NCBI GenBank assembly: GCA_947259105.1 | Contig: CAMYKU010000056.1 | Span: forward strand, 1 to 33,625 | Length of the DNA stretch: 33,625 nucleotides | Direction of reading: 5' to 3' | Source: an uncultured Alphaproteobacteria bacterium | GTDB lineage: Bacteria; Pseudomonadota; Alphaproteobacteria; UBA8366; JADFVY01 | In this document: positions 15,903-23,845 of the stretch, piece after piece | Position numbering within the stretch: the first letter of the stretch is position 1 | Layout: each line of letters begins with the position of its first letter | The notes under the pieces: model-generated | Told to the model about the DNA's origin: nothing | What the model saw: only the letters and a program-made list of their open reading frames with translations | Database searches by the model: none | Made by a program: the position numbers and the translations under genes

Positions 15903-16751
15903 ATGACACACAATCAGCGCATCGTGCTCCTCGTCCTGACGACTGCCGCGGTCATCGTGGGGGTCTATCTGCTGGTGCCGCCGATTGCGCAGGATCCCGC
16001 CTATCACGATTTCGCGGACACCAGAAACGTCCTCGGCATCCCGCGCTTCGGCGACGTGGTCTCGAACGCGCCCTTCACGCTGGTCGGACTGGCCGGGCTG
16101 GGGGCGCTGTTCCTCGGCTGGTTCGGGGTGCCGGCGGCGGACGCGCGGGCGCGGCTGCCCTACGCGGTGTTCTTCGTTGGCGTGGCGCTGGTCGGCCCGG
16201 CCTCCGGCTATTACCACTGGAACCCGAATTCGGAGACCCTGTTCTGGGACCGCGTGTTCCTGACCGTCGCCTTCACCGGGCTGGTCGCCGCCGTCATCGC
16301 CGACCGCATCAATCGGGGTCCGGCCTCGGGCTGGATCCTCGCCCTCCTCGTCGCCGCCGGGTTCGCCAGCGTGCTGTCGTGGAGCGTCGGCGAGGCACAG
16401 GGCGCCGGCGACCTGCGCGCCTATGTTCTGGTGCAGTTCTATCCCCTGTTCGCGGTGCCGCTGGTGCTGTGGCAGTTTCCCGAAGGGATCCGGGTGAAGT
16501 CCCGGTTCATCGCCTGGGCCGTCGGGTTCTACGCCCTGGCCAAGATTGCCGAGCTCTATGACGCGGAACTCCTCGCCCTGCTTGGCGGCACGGTCAGCGG
16601 GCACACGATCAAACACCTGCTCGCGGCGCTCGGCCCGGTCGCCGTCATCGCCATGATGCGGACCTGGCCGCGCGCGGTGGCGCACCGGTACACGGCCGCA
16701 GGCGCCGCACCCGCACGGTCCGGATCGACCGCTACCCCGCCGGCGGCGTGA
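15903..16751 (+). CDS. CREST-superfamily (alkaline ceramidase-like) seven-helix membrane hydrolase
   Basis: 282 residues. The ATG at 15903 has AGGAG at 15889-15893 (9-nt spacing). About seven hydrophobic helices are visible. The CREST superfamily's conserved metal-site residues are all found: Ser54 in DVVSNAPF, His105 in GYYHWNPN, Asp116 in FWDRVF, and His234/His238 in GHTIKHLLA. The family includes alkaline ceramidases, PAQR receptors and Per1-like proteins and is thought to use a zinc ion to cut amide or related bonds in membrane lipids. Whether the substrate is a sphingolipid or another lipid cannot be decided. An intrinsic terminator follows at 16773. Confidence 0.75.
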   Translation: MTHNQRIVLLVLTTAAVIVGVYLLVPPIAQDPAYHDFADTRNVLGIPRFGDVVSNAPFTLVGLAGLGALFLGWFGVPAADARARLPYAVFFVGVALVGPASGYYHWNPNSETLFWDRVFLTVAFTGLVAAVIADRINRGPASGWILALLVAAGFASVLSWSVGEAQGAGDLRAYVLVQFYPLFAVPLVLWQFPEGIRVKSRFIAWAVGFYALAKIAELYDAELLALLGGTVSGHTIKHLLAALGPVAVIAMMRTWPRAVAHRYTAAGAAPARSGSTATPPAA

Positions 16752-16772
16752 CCGGGCCGCGCGCCAAAGACC

Positions 16773-16802
16773 AGGGGCGGCCCAACAGGACCGCCCCTTT
16801 TT
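16773..16802 (+). terminator. Rho-independent terminator after the CREST gene
   Basis: AGGGGCGG (16773-16780) pairs with CCGCCCCT (16791-16798), extended inward by two more C-G pairs after one mismatch, with an AACA loop. A run of T's (16798-16802) follows. It lies 22 bases after the stop at 16751. Confidence 0.85.
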
Positions 16803-16928
16803 CCGTGTTGCAAATCGGCAATATCGCAATTCGCTAATGCTGCGCAGCATACCCCGAGACCGTTCCACCCGCCGGCCTGCCGTTCCCGGGGTGAGGGGCC
16901 AGCGCCCGCCCCGCACCCCGAGTGTAAT

Positions 16929-17621
16929 CTAGCTGTGGGCGTCGTCGGCGTTGCCGGCCTTGTCGTCCCGGTTGTCGCCCTTCTCGTTGGCGTTCTGGTT
17001 GCCATGGTCGCCCTTATCGCCCCTGTCGCCTTTACCTTTGCCGTCGTCGTCGTCGTCGGCTTTACCCTTGTCGCCCTTGCCGGGCTTGTCGCCCTTATCG
17101 CCTTTACCTTTGCCGTCGTCGTCGTCGTCGTCGTCGGCTTTACCCTTGTCGCCCTTGCCGGGCTTGTCGCCCTTGTCGCCTTTACCTTTGCCGTCGTCGT
17201 CGTCGTCGTCGTCGGCTTTGCCCTTGTCGCCCTTGCCGGGCTTGTCGCCCTTGGCGTCGTCGTCGCCGTCGTTGTCGGATTTGCCCTTGTCGCCCTTGGC
17301 GTCGTCATTATCGTTGCCGTCGTTGTCGGCATCGCTCGACGAGCCGCTGTCGCTGCTGTCAGCCGAACCGCTGTCGGCGGGGCTGGAGTTCGACGCGCGC
17401 CCGTTACCGGCACTGGCGGTCGACTGGCCGCCGTCTCGGCTTTCCCGGTTGCTCGCGCCGGGCATCGAGGCCTCTGCGGCCGGGGCCGCCGCCATGTCGG
17501 CAAGCGCCGCCTGCACGCAGGCAGTGGATCCGGTGGAGCAGGTCTCCAGAAGGCTCGTGCCGCCCTGAAGACAGCCGCCAAGCGCAAAAATCGCCGGAAC
17601 AATCAAAATAAATTTCTTCAT
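16929..17621 (-). CDS. Asp/Lys/Gly-repeat acidic lipoprotein
   Basis: 230 residues. The signal FILIVPAIFALGGC puts the lipidated cysteine at residue 17; GGAGAGGA precedes the ATG at 17621. A Cys-bearing stretch (LLETCSTGSTACVQAALADM) and a Ser/Ala-rich linker lead to a low-complexity region of about 130 residues. There, units such as KGDKPGKGDKGKADDDDDDD followed by GKGKGD recur three times, with aspartate runs of 7, 7 and 5. The pattern of alternating acidic runs and Lys/Gly blocks suggests a disordered surface tether or a cation-binding (Ca2+-like) segment; this is inference. The reverse of the repeat reads as Val/Ala/Leu-rich hydrophobic sequence, which is an artefact. No named family recognised. 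Confidence 0.75.
   Translation of the reverse strand: MKKFILIVPAIFALGGCLQGGTSLLETCSTGSTACVQAALADMAAAPAAEASMPGASNRESRDGGQSTASAGNGRASNSSPADSGSADSSDSGSSSDADNDGNDNDDAKGDKGKSDNDGDDDAKGDKPGKGDKGKADDDDDDDGKGKGDKGDKPGKGDKGKADDDDDDDGKGKGDKGDKPGKGDKGKADDDDDGKGKGDRGDKGDHGNQNANEKGDNRDDKAGNADDAHS
17029..17255. repeat. In-frame tandem repeat within the acidic lipoprotein gene
   Basis: The phrase TTTACCTTTG starts at 17031, 17103 and 17181, so unit lengths are 72 and 78 bases (24 and 26 codons). They differ by two GAC/Asp codons in a GTC-rich run on the plus strand. The units are otherwise almost identical at DNA level, the expected signature of recent slippage or unequal recombination and a likely length-variable locus. 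Confidence 0.85.
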
Positions 17622-17833
17622 CGCTCAATCCTCTCCGCTGTTGCGGCGTCCCTCGGGACGTTGGGTAAATTCTTCAAAACTCTCCCGCCCTGTGCCTGGC
17701 AAACCCGGCCATCGGCGGTCTGCAGACAGCCCTGCAAACAGCGTGCCAGTTTCATCGAATTGGCGGAAATGAAGGGATGTCAGAAGATCCAGGCGCGACG
17801 GCGGCCCGCAAGTGCACTCCCGGGGGATGATCG

Positions 17834-18385
17834 TCAGCGGCGGGGCCGGCCCTGGCCGTCGTCCGCGCAGGCGTCGCGCAGCGCCGCGAGGTCGCGCCAA
17901 CCGAACCGCGTGTCGGGCATGTCGGCGCCGGCGAAGCCGTCGATGCCGCTGCCGTCCGGCCGCCCGCCGAGACGCCGGTAGAAGCCGACCGCCGCCGTGT
18001 TGGCGTCGAACACCCGCAGGCAGACCGACGATGCGCCGGCGGCCAGCAGACGCGAGGCGGCCTGCCCCATCAGCCGCCGGCCGAGGCCGGTGCCGCGCCA
18101 CGCGGCGGCCACATGCAGGCTGTCGATGACCGCGTCATAGCCGGGTTCGCCGTCACGGGCCACGGCGATGAAACCCGACGGCACGCCGCCATCGCAGGCG
18201 ACCAGCACGAAGCTCCCGGCCGGTGTCGCGAGAGCCCCGGTCCAGTACCGCAGGCGGTCCCCGACGATCTCGTGGTCGAGATAGGCATCGGGCAGGATCC
18301 CGCGATAGACCTCGCGCCAGCTTGCGGTATGCAGCATGGCGATGGCATCGGCGTCCCCGGCGCCGGCAGTCCGTATCAGCGGCAT
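17834..18385 (-). CDS. GNAT family N-acetyltransferase
   Basis: 183 residues from the ATG at 18385 (MPLIRTAGAGDADAIAMLH), which has AAGAG upstream; an ATG at 18409 would add 8 residues with no ribosome site. The fold opens with RTAGAGDADAIAMLHTASWREVYRGILPDAYLD, as in the many single-domain acetyltransferases annotated RimI-like. Acetyl-CoA motif A is DSLHVAAAWRGTGLGRRLMGQAASRL (R-G-T-G-L-G loop), and motif B is CLRVFDANTAAVGFYRRLGG. The N-terminal W-R-x-x-Y-R-G motif is common in acetyltransferases acting on small amines or antibiotics. Substrate unknown. The reading direction and 80-base gap to the esterase gene upstream make co-transcription possible. Confidence 0.85.
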   Translation of the reverse strand: MPLIRTAGAGDADAIAMLHTASWREVYRGILPDAYLDHEIVGDRLRYWTGALATPAGSFVLVACDGGVPSGFIAVARDGEPGYDAVIDSLHVAAAWRGTGLGRRLMGQAASRLLAAGASSVCLRVFDANTAAVGFYRRLGGRPDGSGIDGFAGADMPDTRFGWRDLAALRDACADDGQGRPRR

Positions 18386-18465
18386 GCTGCTCTTGGTGTG
18401 CGCCTGCATGCCGGCAGCTTGTTCAACCGCCGCCGGAGGGGCAAGGGAAAAGGTCGCCGGGGCCG

Positions 18466-19452
18466 TTAGCGGTCGACGTGCGGCGGTGCGGCGGCCCCTG
18501 CGAACCTCTTGTGCGCGAGGAAATTCATCACCGCGCGCACCGTTTCGGGCCGGTTCATGACGACGGTGTGCGGCGCGTGCACCTGCACCCAGTCGGAGGC
18601 GCCGTCGAGACGGGTTTCGGCGACCGCGACGAGGAGGTCGTCGTCACCCTCGAGGAGGGGGTTGTAGCCGGCGCCGCCGCGGCCCGCCGCGACGATGCCG
18701 AAGGGAATCGCGGGGGCGGGCAGGGCGCTCGCATGGTCGGTCGTGGCGTCGAACAGGCCGCGCCACAAGAGCAGGTTGACCGGCGGCACGTATTGCAGCA
18801 CGTCGGCCATGGCCGAGCCCTGGCTGGGCGGCGCGATCATCACCACCGAGTCGACCGCGATGCGGCCGCGCCACGCGGCGTCGCGCGCCAGCAGTTCGCG
18901 CACCAGCAGGCCGCCGAGGCTGTGGGTGACGAAGCTGATGCGCCGCACGCCGTCGAGCTCCCCGATCAGCGCTTCCAGGCTGTCTGCGTTGGCCGACAGG
19001 CTGCGCCTTGTACTGGGGTAGCCGATTCCGGCGACGTCGTAGCCGGCATCCTTCAGCGCCCGCTCCAGCCCGCCGAAGCTCGCCCGCGAACGGCCCAGCC
19101 CATGCACCAGCAGCACCAGATGCTCGCCATGCGGCGCGATGTTCCGTTCGGCGCGGATGCGCTCGAATTCGGCGCGGCACGCCTCATAGGGGCCCCAGCA
19201 GCGGCGGATATCGCGCGGGTCCAGCAGCCGCGCATGGCCGGTGAAGACATTCTCCTGGATGCGCCATCCTGTATGCAGGTAACGGTCCGCCCAGACTTGC
19301 CGGCCGCCCAGTGTCGGGAACGCGATATTCGGCCAGGTCGTGGCCTGATTCGCCGCGGCCATATCGCTCAGCCCGCCCAACAGGGCGAAGAACAGAAAGA
19401 ACGGCAGCCGTTGAACATGCGGCAATTTCCTTGTTTTCAAGAATGAAATCAA
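18466..19452 (-). CDS. Exported alpha/beta hydrolase (lipase/esterase type)
   Basis: 328 residues. The start is TTG at 19452, with GAGAGG eight bases upstream. Residues 1-34 are a signal sequence (RLPFFLFFALLGGLSDMAAA). LLVHGLGRS (115-122) is the oxyanion region and THSLGG carries the nucleophile Ser178. The His is probably in VQVHAPHTVVMNRPETV near the C-terminus. The architecture, with an HGLGRSRASF motif and short loops, resembles PGAP1-like or triacylglycerol lipase-type hydrolases. It is predicted to act on esters in the periplasm or outside the cell. It is divergent from the TatT lipoprotein gene across a 202-base AT-richer region. Confidence 0.8.
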   Translation of the reverse strand: MISFLKTRKLPHVQRLPFFLFFALLGGLSDMAAANQATTWPNIAFPTLGGRQVWADRYLHTGWRIQENVFTGHARLLDPRDIRRCWGPYEACRAEFERIRAERNIAPHGEHLVLLVHGLGRSRASFGGLERALKDAGYDVAGIGYPSTRRSLSANADSLEALIGELDGVRRISFVTHSLGGLLVRELLARDAAWRGRIAVDSVVMIAPPSQGSAMADVLQYVPPVNLLLWRGLFDATTDHASALPAPAIPFGIVAAGRGGAGYNPLLEGDDDLLVAVAETRLDGASDWVQVHAPHTVVMNRPETVRAVMNFLAHKRFAGAAAPPHVDR

Positions 19453-19654
19453 TTCTATATCCTCTCAGCATCGGCAATGCGGCAGAATTCGTAATTAATG
19501 AACTATGTTCAATAATATCTCTGTTGTCAAGTCCTTTGTTATACTGCGACCGTGATGGCCGATGCTGACATCCGGTGCGGCGGTCCGGATGGCCTGGTGG
19601 TGTGGATCAGACAAATGGTACCCATGGGAGGGGCGCCACGGGCGCCGGAGATGT

Positions 19655-20557
19655 ATGAGACGAGCGTTGATCCTGGTGGCGACCGGCTTGCTGGTCGCCG
19701 GGTGTTCGGTACAGAAGATGACCGCCAATGCGGTCGGCGATGCGTTGTCTGGGGGCGGCGGCGTGTGGATGTCCGACAACGACCCGCAATTGATCAAAGA
19801 GGCGCTTCCGTTCGGGCTCAAGACCAATGAGAGTCTGCTGGAAATCTCGCCCGAGCATCTCGGCCTGCTGGAAGCGACGGCCCAGGGTTTTACCGCCTAT
19901 GCGTTTCTGCTGAAGGAAGAGGCCGACCGGGCCGAGATCGACGATTTGCAACAGGCGCGCCGGCTGCGCGCGCGGTCGAGCAAGCTGTTCGTGCGTGGGC
20001 GCGACTATGCGCTGCGCGGGCTGGATGTCCGGCATCCGGGATTCACCGAGGGCCTCCAGGACCGGGAACAGCGCGATGCGACCCTCGCGAAGACGGACGA
20101 AAAGGACTCCGGCCTGCTTTACTGGGCCGGCGCGTCCTGGGCCGGCGCATTGAGCGTCGCCAAGGACAACCTCACGCTGATCGCGGAGTTCCCGACCGCC
20201 GGCGCCCTGGTCCAGCGCGTGCTCGACCTCGACGACACCTATGACGACGGCGCCGCGCACGAGTTCTTCATTTCCTACGAGGCGGGCCGTCCGGGGGGCC
20301 GCCTCGACGCGGCCCGGGTCCATTACCAGCGGGCGCTGGAGCTGTCCGGCGGCGAACGGGCATCGGTGTTTCTGGCGCTGGCCGAATCGGTTTCGGTGGC
20401 CGAGCAGGACGTCGCGGAGTTCCGCACGCTCCTGGACCAGGCCCGCGCAATCGATCCGGACGAGAAGCCGGAGTCCCGGCTGCTCAATATCGTCGCCCAG
20501 GAGCGGGCGGACTGGCTGGAAGGCCAGATTCCGGAACTGTTCCTGGAGACGCAGTGA
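19655..20557 (+). CDS. TatT-type TRAP-transporter-associated lipoprotein
   Basis: 300 residues. Lipoprotein signal MRRALILVATGLLVAGC with Cys17; the ATG at 19655 is preceded by GGAG with a short gap. The mature chain is alpha-helical: LLEISPEHLGLLEATAQGFTAYAFLL, ARRLRARSSKLFVRGRDYALRGLDVRHPGF, LLYWAGASWAGALSV and an HYQRALEL TPR-like repeat. This is the pattern of the TatT (T component of tetratricopeptide-associated TRAP transporter) family described from Treponema. In that system TatT forms a trimer that docks the P-component binding protein. The DctP and DctQM genes directly downstream support the assignment. An unusual detail is a signal peptide for lipidation in the binding-protein partner rather than in DctP itself. 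Confidence 0.82.
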   Translation: MRRALILVATGLLVAGCSVQKMTANAVGDALSGGGGVWMSDNDPQLIKEALPFGLKTNESLLEISPEHLGLLEATAQGFTAYAFLLKEEADRAEIDDLQQARRLRARSSKLFVRGRDYALRGLDVRHPGFTEGLQDREQRDATLAKTDEKDSGLLYWAGASWAGALSVAKDNLTLIAEFPTAGALVQRVLDLDDTYDDGAAHEFFISYEAGRPGGRLDAARVHYQRALELSGGERASVFLALAESVSVAEQDVAEFRTLLDQARAIDPDEKPESRLLNIVAQERADWLEGQIPELFLETQ

Positions 20558-20679
20558 TGTTTGACGGCATGACCCTCGAATTTCACCGCCATGCATATTT
20601 CCGTGATAGAAATTAACTTTCGATTACCGTTCGGGCAATATGATCCGGGCTTGATCGGATAAATTGTGCGGACGCAATC

Positions 20680-21690
20680 ATGAAAACACGGATAATCGCC
20701 GCGCTCATCGCGCTTGCCGCCCTGTTGGGCGCGCCGGCAGTGTCGGCCCAGACGATCAAGCTGGGCACGCTTGCGCCGAAAGGATCGCCCTGGTTCGATA
20801 TTCTGCAGGATATGACCGCCGAGTGGAGCGCGGCGTCCGGTGGCGCGGTCAAGGCGCGCATATATCCCGGCGGCTCGATCGGCGACGAGAACGACATGAT
20901 CCGCAAGATGCGGATCGGCCAGCTCCAGGGCGCGGTGCTGACAAGCGAGGGGCTCGGCCGGATCGTGCCGGAGATCCGCGTGCTGCAGCTGCCGATGTGG
21001 TACCGCTCGGACGAAGAGCTGGACTATGTCCGCGCCGGGCTGACCGCCGATTTCGAGGCGTTGTTCGAACAGCGCGGCTTCAGGGTCCTGAACTGGGGAG
21101 ACATCGGCTGGGTCCGCCTGTTCACCAGGTCGCCGGTAACGTCGCCGGCGACGCTGCAGCCCCTGAAGCTGTTCTGCTGGGCCGCGGATCCCAAGACTTG
21201 CGATGCCTGGACGCGTCAGGGCTTTTCCTCGGTGCCTCTGGCGTTCACCGATATCTTCAGCGGCCTCCAGTCGGGCATGATCGACGCGATCTTTACCGCG
21301 CCGGTGCCGGCGTTGTCCTATCAGTGGTTCGGGATTGCCGACCATATGACCGACGTTAGGATCATCAAGATGATCGGCGCCACGATTGTCACCATGAAGG
21401 TCTGGAAGAAGATTCCGGCGGATGTCCGCGCGCAGATACTGGCCTCCGCGGCCGAGGCCGGAAGTCTCAGCGAGGCGCGAATCCGGGGATTCGAAGAACA
21501 GTCGATCGAGGTCATGAAGGAACACGGCCTGACGGTGCATCTGTTGAGTCCCGCGCTGCAGGAGGCCTGGGAGGCCAAATCCCGCGATGCCTATCCGGTG
21601 CTGCTGGACGGGGTCGTGCCGCCCGACCTGGTTGCCAAGGCCCGGCGCCTGCGTGAGGAATTCCGCGGCCGGCGCGCCGGAATGGACTGA
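20680..21690 (+). CDS. dctP: TRAP transporter solute-binding protein (DctP family)
   Basis: 336 residues. Signal peptide about 1-23 (LLGAPAVSA|QTIKLGTLAP). The mature protein has family features: IKLGTLAPKGSPWFDILQDMTAEW, AVKARIYPGGSIGDENDMIRKMRIGQLQGAVLT, and the hinge-region FSSVPLAFTDIFSGLQSGMIDAIFTAPV. DctP proteins capture an organic acid or related solute in the periplasm for secondary uptake. The ligand is not evident; the conserved ligand-contacting Arg is not clearly placed. It stands between TatT (123 bases upstream) and the fused permease, whose ATG lies 1 base after this stop. The 123-base gap may contain its own promoter. Confidence 0.9.
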   Translation: MKTRIIAALIALAALLGAPAVSAQTIKLGTLAPKGSPWFDILQDMTAEWSAASGGAVKARIYPGGSIGDENDMIRKMRIGQLQGAVLTSEGLGRIVPEIRVLQLPMWYRSDEELDYVRAGLTADFEALFEQRGFRVLNWGDIGWVRLFTRSPVTSPATLQPLKLFCWAADPKTCDAWTRQGFSSVPLAFTDIFSGLQSGMIDAIFTAPVPALSYQWFGIADHMTDVRIIKMIGATIVTMKVWKKIPADVRAQILASAAEAGSLSEARIRGFEEQSIEVMKEHGLTVHLLSPALQEAWEAKSRDAYPVLLDGVVPPDLVAKARRLREEFRGRRAGMD

Positions 21691-21691
21691 C

Positions 21692-23506
21692 ATGTCCCTG
21701 ATGCCGGCCCTGCAGCGTGCAGCCGGCATCGGCCGCGGCGCCGAATCCCTGATCGCCGCGGCGGCCATTCTGGCGATGGCCATCCTGCCCGTCTCGGAGA
21801 TGCTGCTGCGCCCGTTCGGCGTCAGCATTCCGGGCCAGTTCGAGTTCGTCAAGCATCTGACGCTCTGGGTCGCCTTTGTGGGCGCGATGATCGCGACCCG
21901 CGAGAAGCGGCACCTGACGCTGTCCACCGGTCTCAATATCCTGCCCGAACGGCTGTCGCGCTACGGCGGCCTGCTGGCGGCCGCGGCGTCGACCGCGGTA
22001 ACGGCTGGCCTGGCCTGGGCGGGCCTGATGCAGGTGCTCGCGACCTACGAGTTTTCCATGGGCGGGCAGGGCAACTGGCTGCCCGGGTGGGTCCATGAAT
22101 CGGTCATCCCGCTGGCCTTCGCGGTGATAACCGCGCGGATGGTGATGCAGGCGGAAGGCCCGGCGTTGCGCGCGGCGGCGCTTGCCGGAATTCCCGCCGG
22201 GGCGCTGCTGGGGCTGTTGCTGCCGGTCCTGCCGCAGATCGCCCTTCCGCTGATCGCCGTGCTGATCCTGGCGGCGGTGATGGGCGCGCCGATCTTCGTG
22301 GTGATCGGCGGCGCGGCGATGGTGCTCTTCCTCGGCCAGGACTTCCCGGTTCCGGTCGCCGCCGTGCCCGCGGAAACCCTGCGCATCGTCGTGTCTCCCT
22401 CGATTCCGGCGATCCCGCTGTTCACCCTGGCCGGCTACCTGCTGGCCGAGGGCGGGGCGGGCGAGCGGCTGGTGCGCCTGTTCCGGGCGCTGTTCGGCTG
22501 GCTGCCCGGCGGATTGCCGATCGCCGTAACCCTGGTCTGCGCCTTCTTCACCACGTTCACAGGCGCGTCCGGTGCGACCATCCTGGCCCTCGGCGGCCTG
22601 CTGTTGCCGGTGCTGGTCGTGAATCAATTCTCCGAGCGGTTCTCGCTGGGTCTGCTGACCGCGACCGGCTCGATCGGCCTCCTGTTCCCGCCCAGCCTCG
22701 CGGTGATCCTGTATGCCGTGATCGCCCAGATCCCGATTCCGGACCTGTTCGTGGCCGGCATCGTGCCGGGGGCGATCATGGTCGGTGCGGTGTGCCTGTA
22801 CGGCGTCTGGCGCGGCCATGTCGATCAGACCGCGCGCGTGCCGTTCGACGGCAAGGAGGCGCTGGCCGCGGTCAACGAGGCGAAATGGGAAATTGTCCTG
22901 CCGGCGATCGTGCTGGTCGGCATGTTCGGCGGCTACGGCACCCTGGTCGAACTGGCCGCCGTCACCGTGGTCTATGTCCTCGTTGTCGGCCTCGTGATCC
23001 ACCGCGATCTCGACATCAGGCGCAACGTCCCCGACGGTGTCCTGAAATGCGTTACCCTGATCGGCGGCGTCTTCACCATTCTCGGCGTCGCCATGGGGCT
23101 GACCAACTATCTCGTCGATGCCCAGGTGCCGATGCACGCCGCCGACTGGGTGGAGGCGCACGTCGAATCGAAGCTGGTCTTCCTGCTGGCGCTCAACGTC
23201 TTCCTGCTGATCGTCGGCTGTCTGATGGACATCTTCTCGGCCATCGCGGTCGTGGTGCCTCTGATCCTGCCGATCGCGGCGGTGTTCGGCATCCATCCGC
23301 TGCATCTGGGCATCATCTTCCTGGCCAACCTGGAACTGGGTTACCTCACACCGCCGGTCGGCATGAACCTGTTCCTCGCCGCCTACCGCTTCGAGAAGCC
23401 GGTGGTCGAGGTCTGGCGCGCCGGCCTGCCGTTCCTGCTGCTGCTGGCCCTGGTGGTCCTGCTGGTGACCTACGTTCCGTGGATCGTCATCGGCGTGCCG
23501 GCCTGA
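21692..23506 (+). CDS. dctQM: TRAP transporter fused small and large permease (DctQ-DctM)
   Basis: 604 residues. Residues 1-150 are the small DctQ-type part with four helices (SLIAAAAILAMAILPVSEMLLRP, HLTLWVAFVGAMIA, GGLLAAAASTAVTAGLAWAGL, VIPLAFAVITARMVM). Residues 175-604 are the large DctM part, starting LPLIAVLILAAVMGAPIFVVIGG and including GASGATILALGGLLLP, TGSIGLLFPPSLAVILYAVI and ELGYLTPPVGMNLFL, all TRAP signatures. The permease uses a Na+ or H+ gradient to import the solute bound by DctP. Q and M as one chain is a known but minority arrangement. The start overlaps the dctP stop (TGAC ATG), so translation is coupled. Confidence 0.88.
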   Translation: MSLMPALQRAAGIGRGAESLIAAAAILAMAILPVSEMLLRPFGVSIPGQFEFVKHLTLWVAFVGAMIATREKRHLTLSTGLNILPERLSRYGGLLAAAASTAVTAGLAWAGLMQVLATYEFSMGGQGNWLPGWVHESVIPLAFAVITARMVMQAEGPALRAAALAGIPAGALLGLLLPVLPQIALPLIAVLILAAVMGAPIFVVIGGAAMVLFLGQDFPVPVAAVPAETLRIVVSPSIPAIPLFTLAGYLLAEGGAGERLVRLFRALFGWLPGGLPIAVTLVCAFFTTFTGASGATILALGGLLLPVLVVNQFSERFSLGLLTATGSIGLLFPPSLAVILYAVIAQIPIPDLFVAGIVPGAIMVGAVCLYGVWRGHVDQTARVPFDGKEALAAVNEAKWEIVLPAIVLVGMFGGYGTLVELAAVTVVYVLVVGLVIHRDLDIRRNVPDGVLKCVTLIGGVFTILGVAMGLTNYLVDAQVPMHAADWVEAHVESKLVFLLALNVFLLIVGCLMDIFSAIAVVVPLILPIAAVFGIHPLHLGIIFLANLELGYLTPPVGMNLFLAAYRFEKPVVEVWRAGLPFLLLLALVVLLVTYVPWIVIGVPA

Positions 23507-23845
23507 CACGAAAGTGTGTGGGGCGGCGAATGCCGGAATCGGCCCCTGACATCGGAAAAACCCAACAGTTCCATGAATTTCCCGGTTTTTGCGCAAACGC
23601 CGCGACGATATATCGCATCAGATCGATCATATAAAAATTGACCCAAATCAACGACGAATGCACTCTATATCCATCATTACTATGCCGGTCCGGCCCGCGC
23701 GCCAAAGGGTTGGACGGAATATGAAACATGGCGCATCTGGGGCGAGTATCTGAGAGACGACGCTTCGGTCGGTCAAGAATAGTTAAAGACAAAAAACAAT
23801 ATTCGTATCGATCCGGGGCACAGTGATGGGGAAAGGACGAAATAG
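23507..23845. other. 339-base intergenic region between the TRAP operon and the cytochrome gene
   Basis: No open frame of note. AAAAACC (23556-23562) and GGTTTTT (23584-23590) form an inverted repeat with a 21-base loop that may end the TRAP transcript. The FNR-type box at 23638 lies centrally. The leader then continues for about 190 bases to the cytochrome start, A/T-richer than the coding DNA. Confidence 0.5.
23638..23651 (+). promoter_or_regulatory. FNR/FixK-type box upstream of the tetraheme cytochrome
   Basis: TTGACCCAAATCAA fits the TTGA(T/C)-N4-ATCAA consensus of the CRP/FNR superfamily (FNR, Anr, FnrL, FixK). It is about 195 bases before the start at 23846, implying a long leader or an upstream activator position. 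A second box of identical form precedes the NHL lipoprotein. Confidence 0.7.

Noticed and set aside
16935..17981. Plus-strand frame rich in Val/Ala/Leu that looks like a membrane protein
   Set aside because: It is the reverse of the Asp/Lys/Gly repeat of the lipoprotein; the hydrophobicity follows from the complementary codons, and no start site with a ribosome signal is present.
21512..23596. Long reverse-strand frame across the TRAP permease
   Set aside because: Low-complexity Gln/Arg/His-rich translation opposite an unmistakable permease; an artefact of the GC-rich complementary strand.
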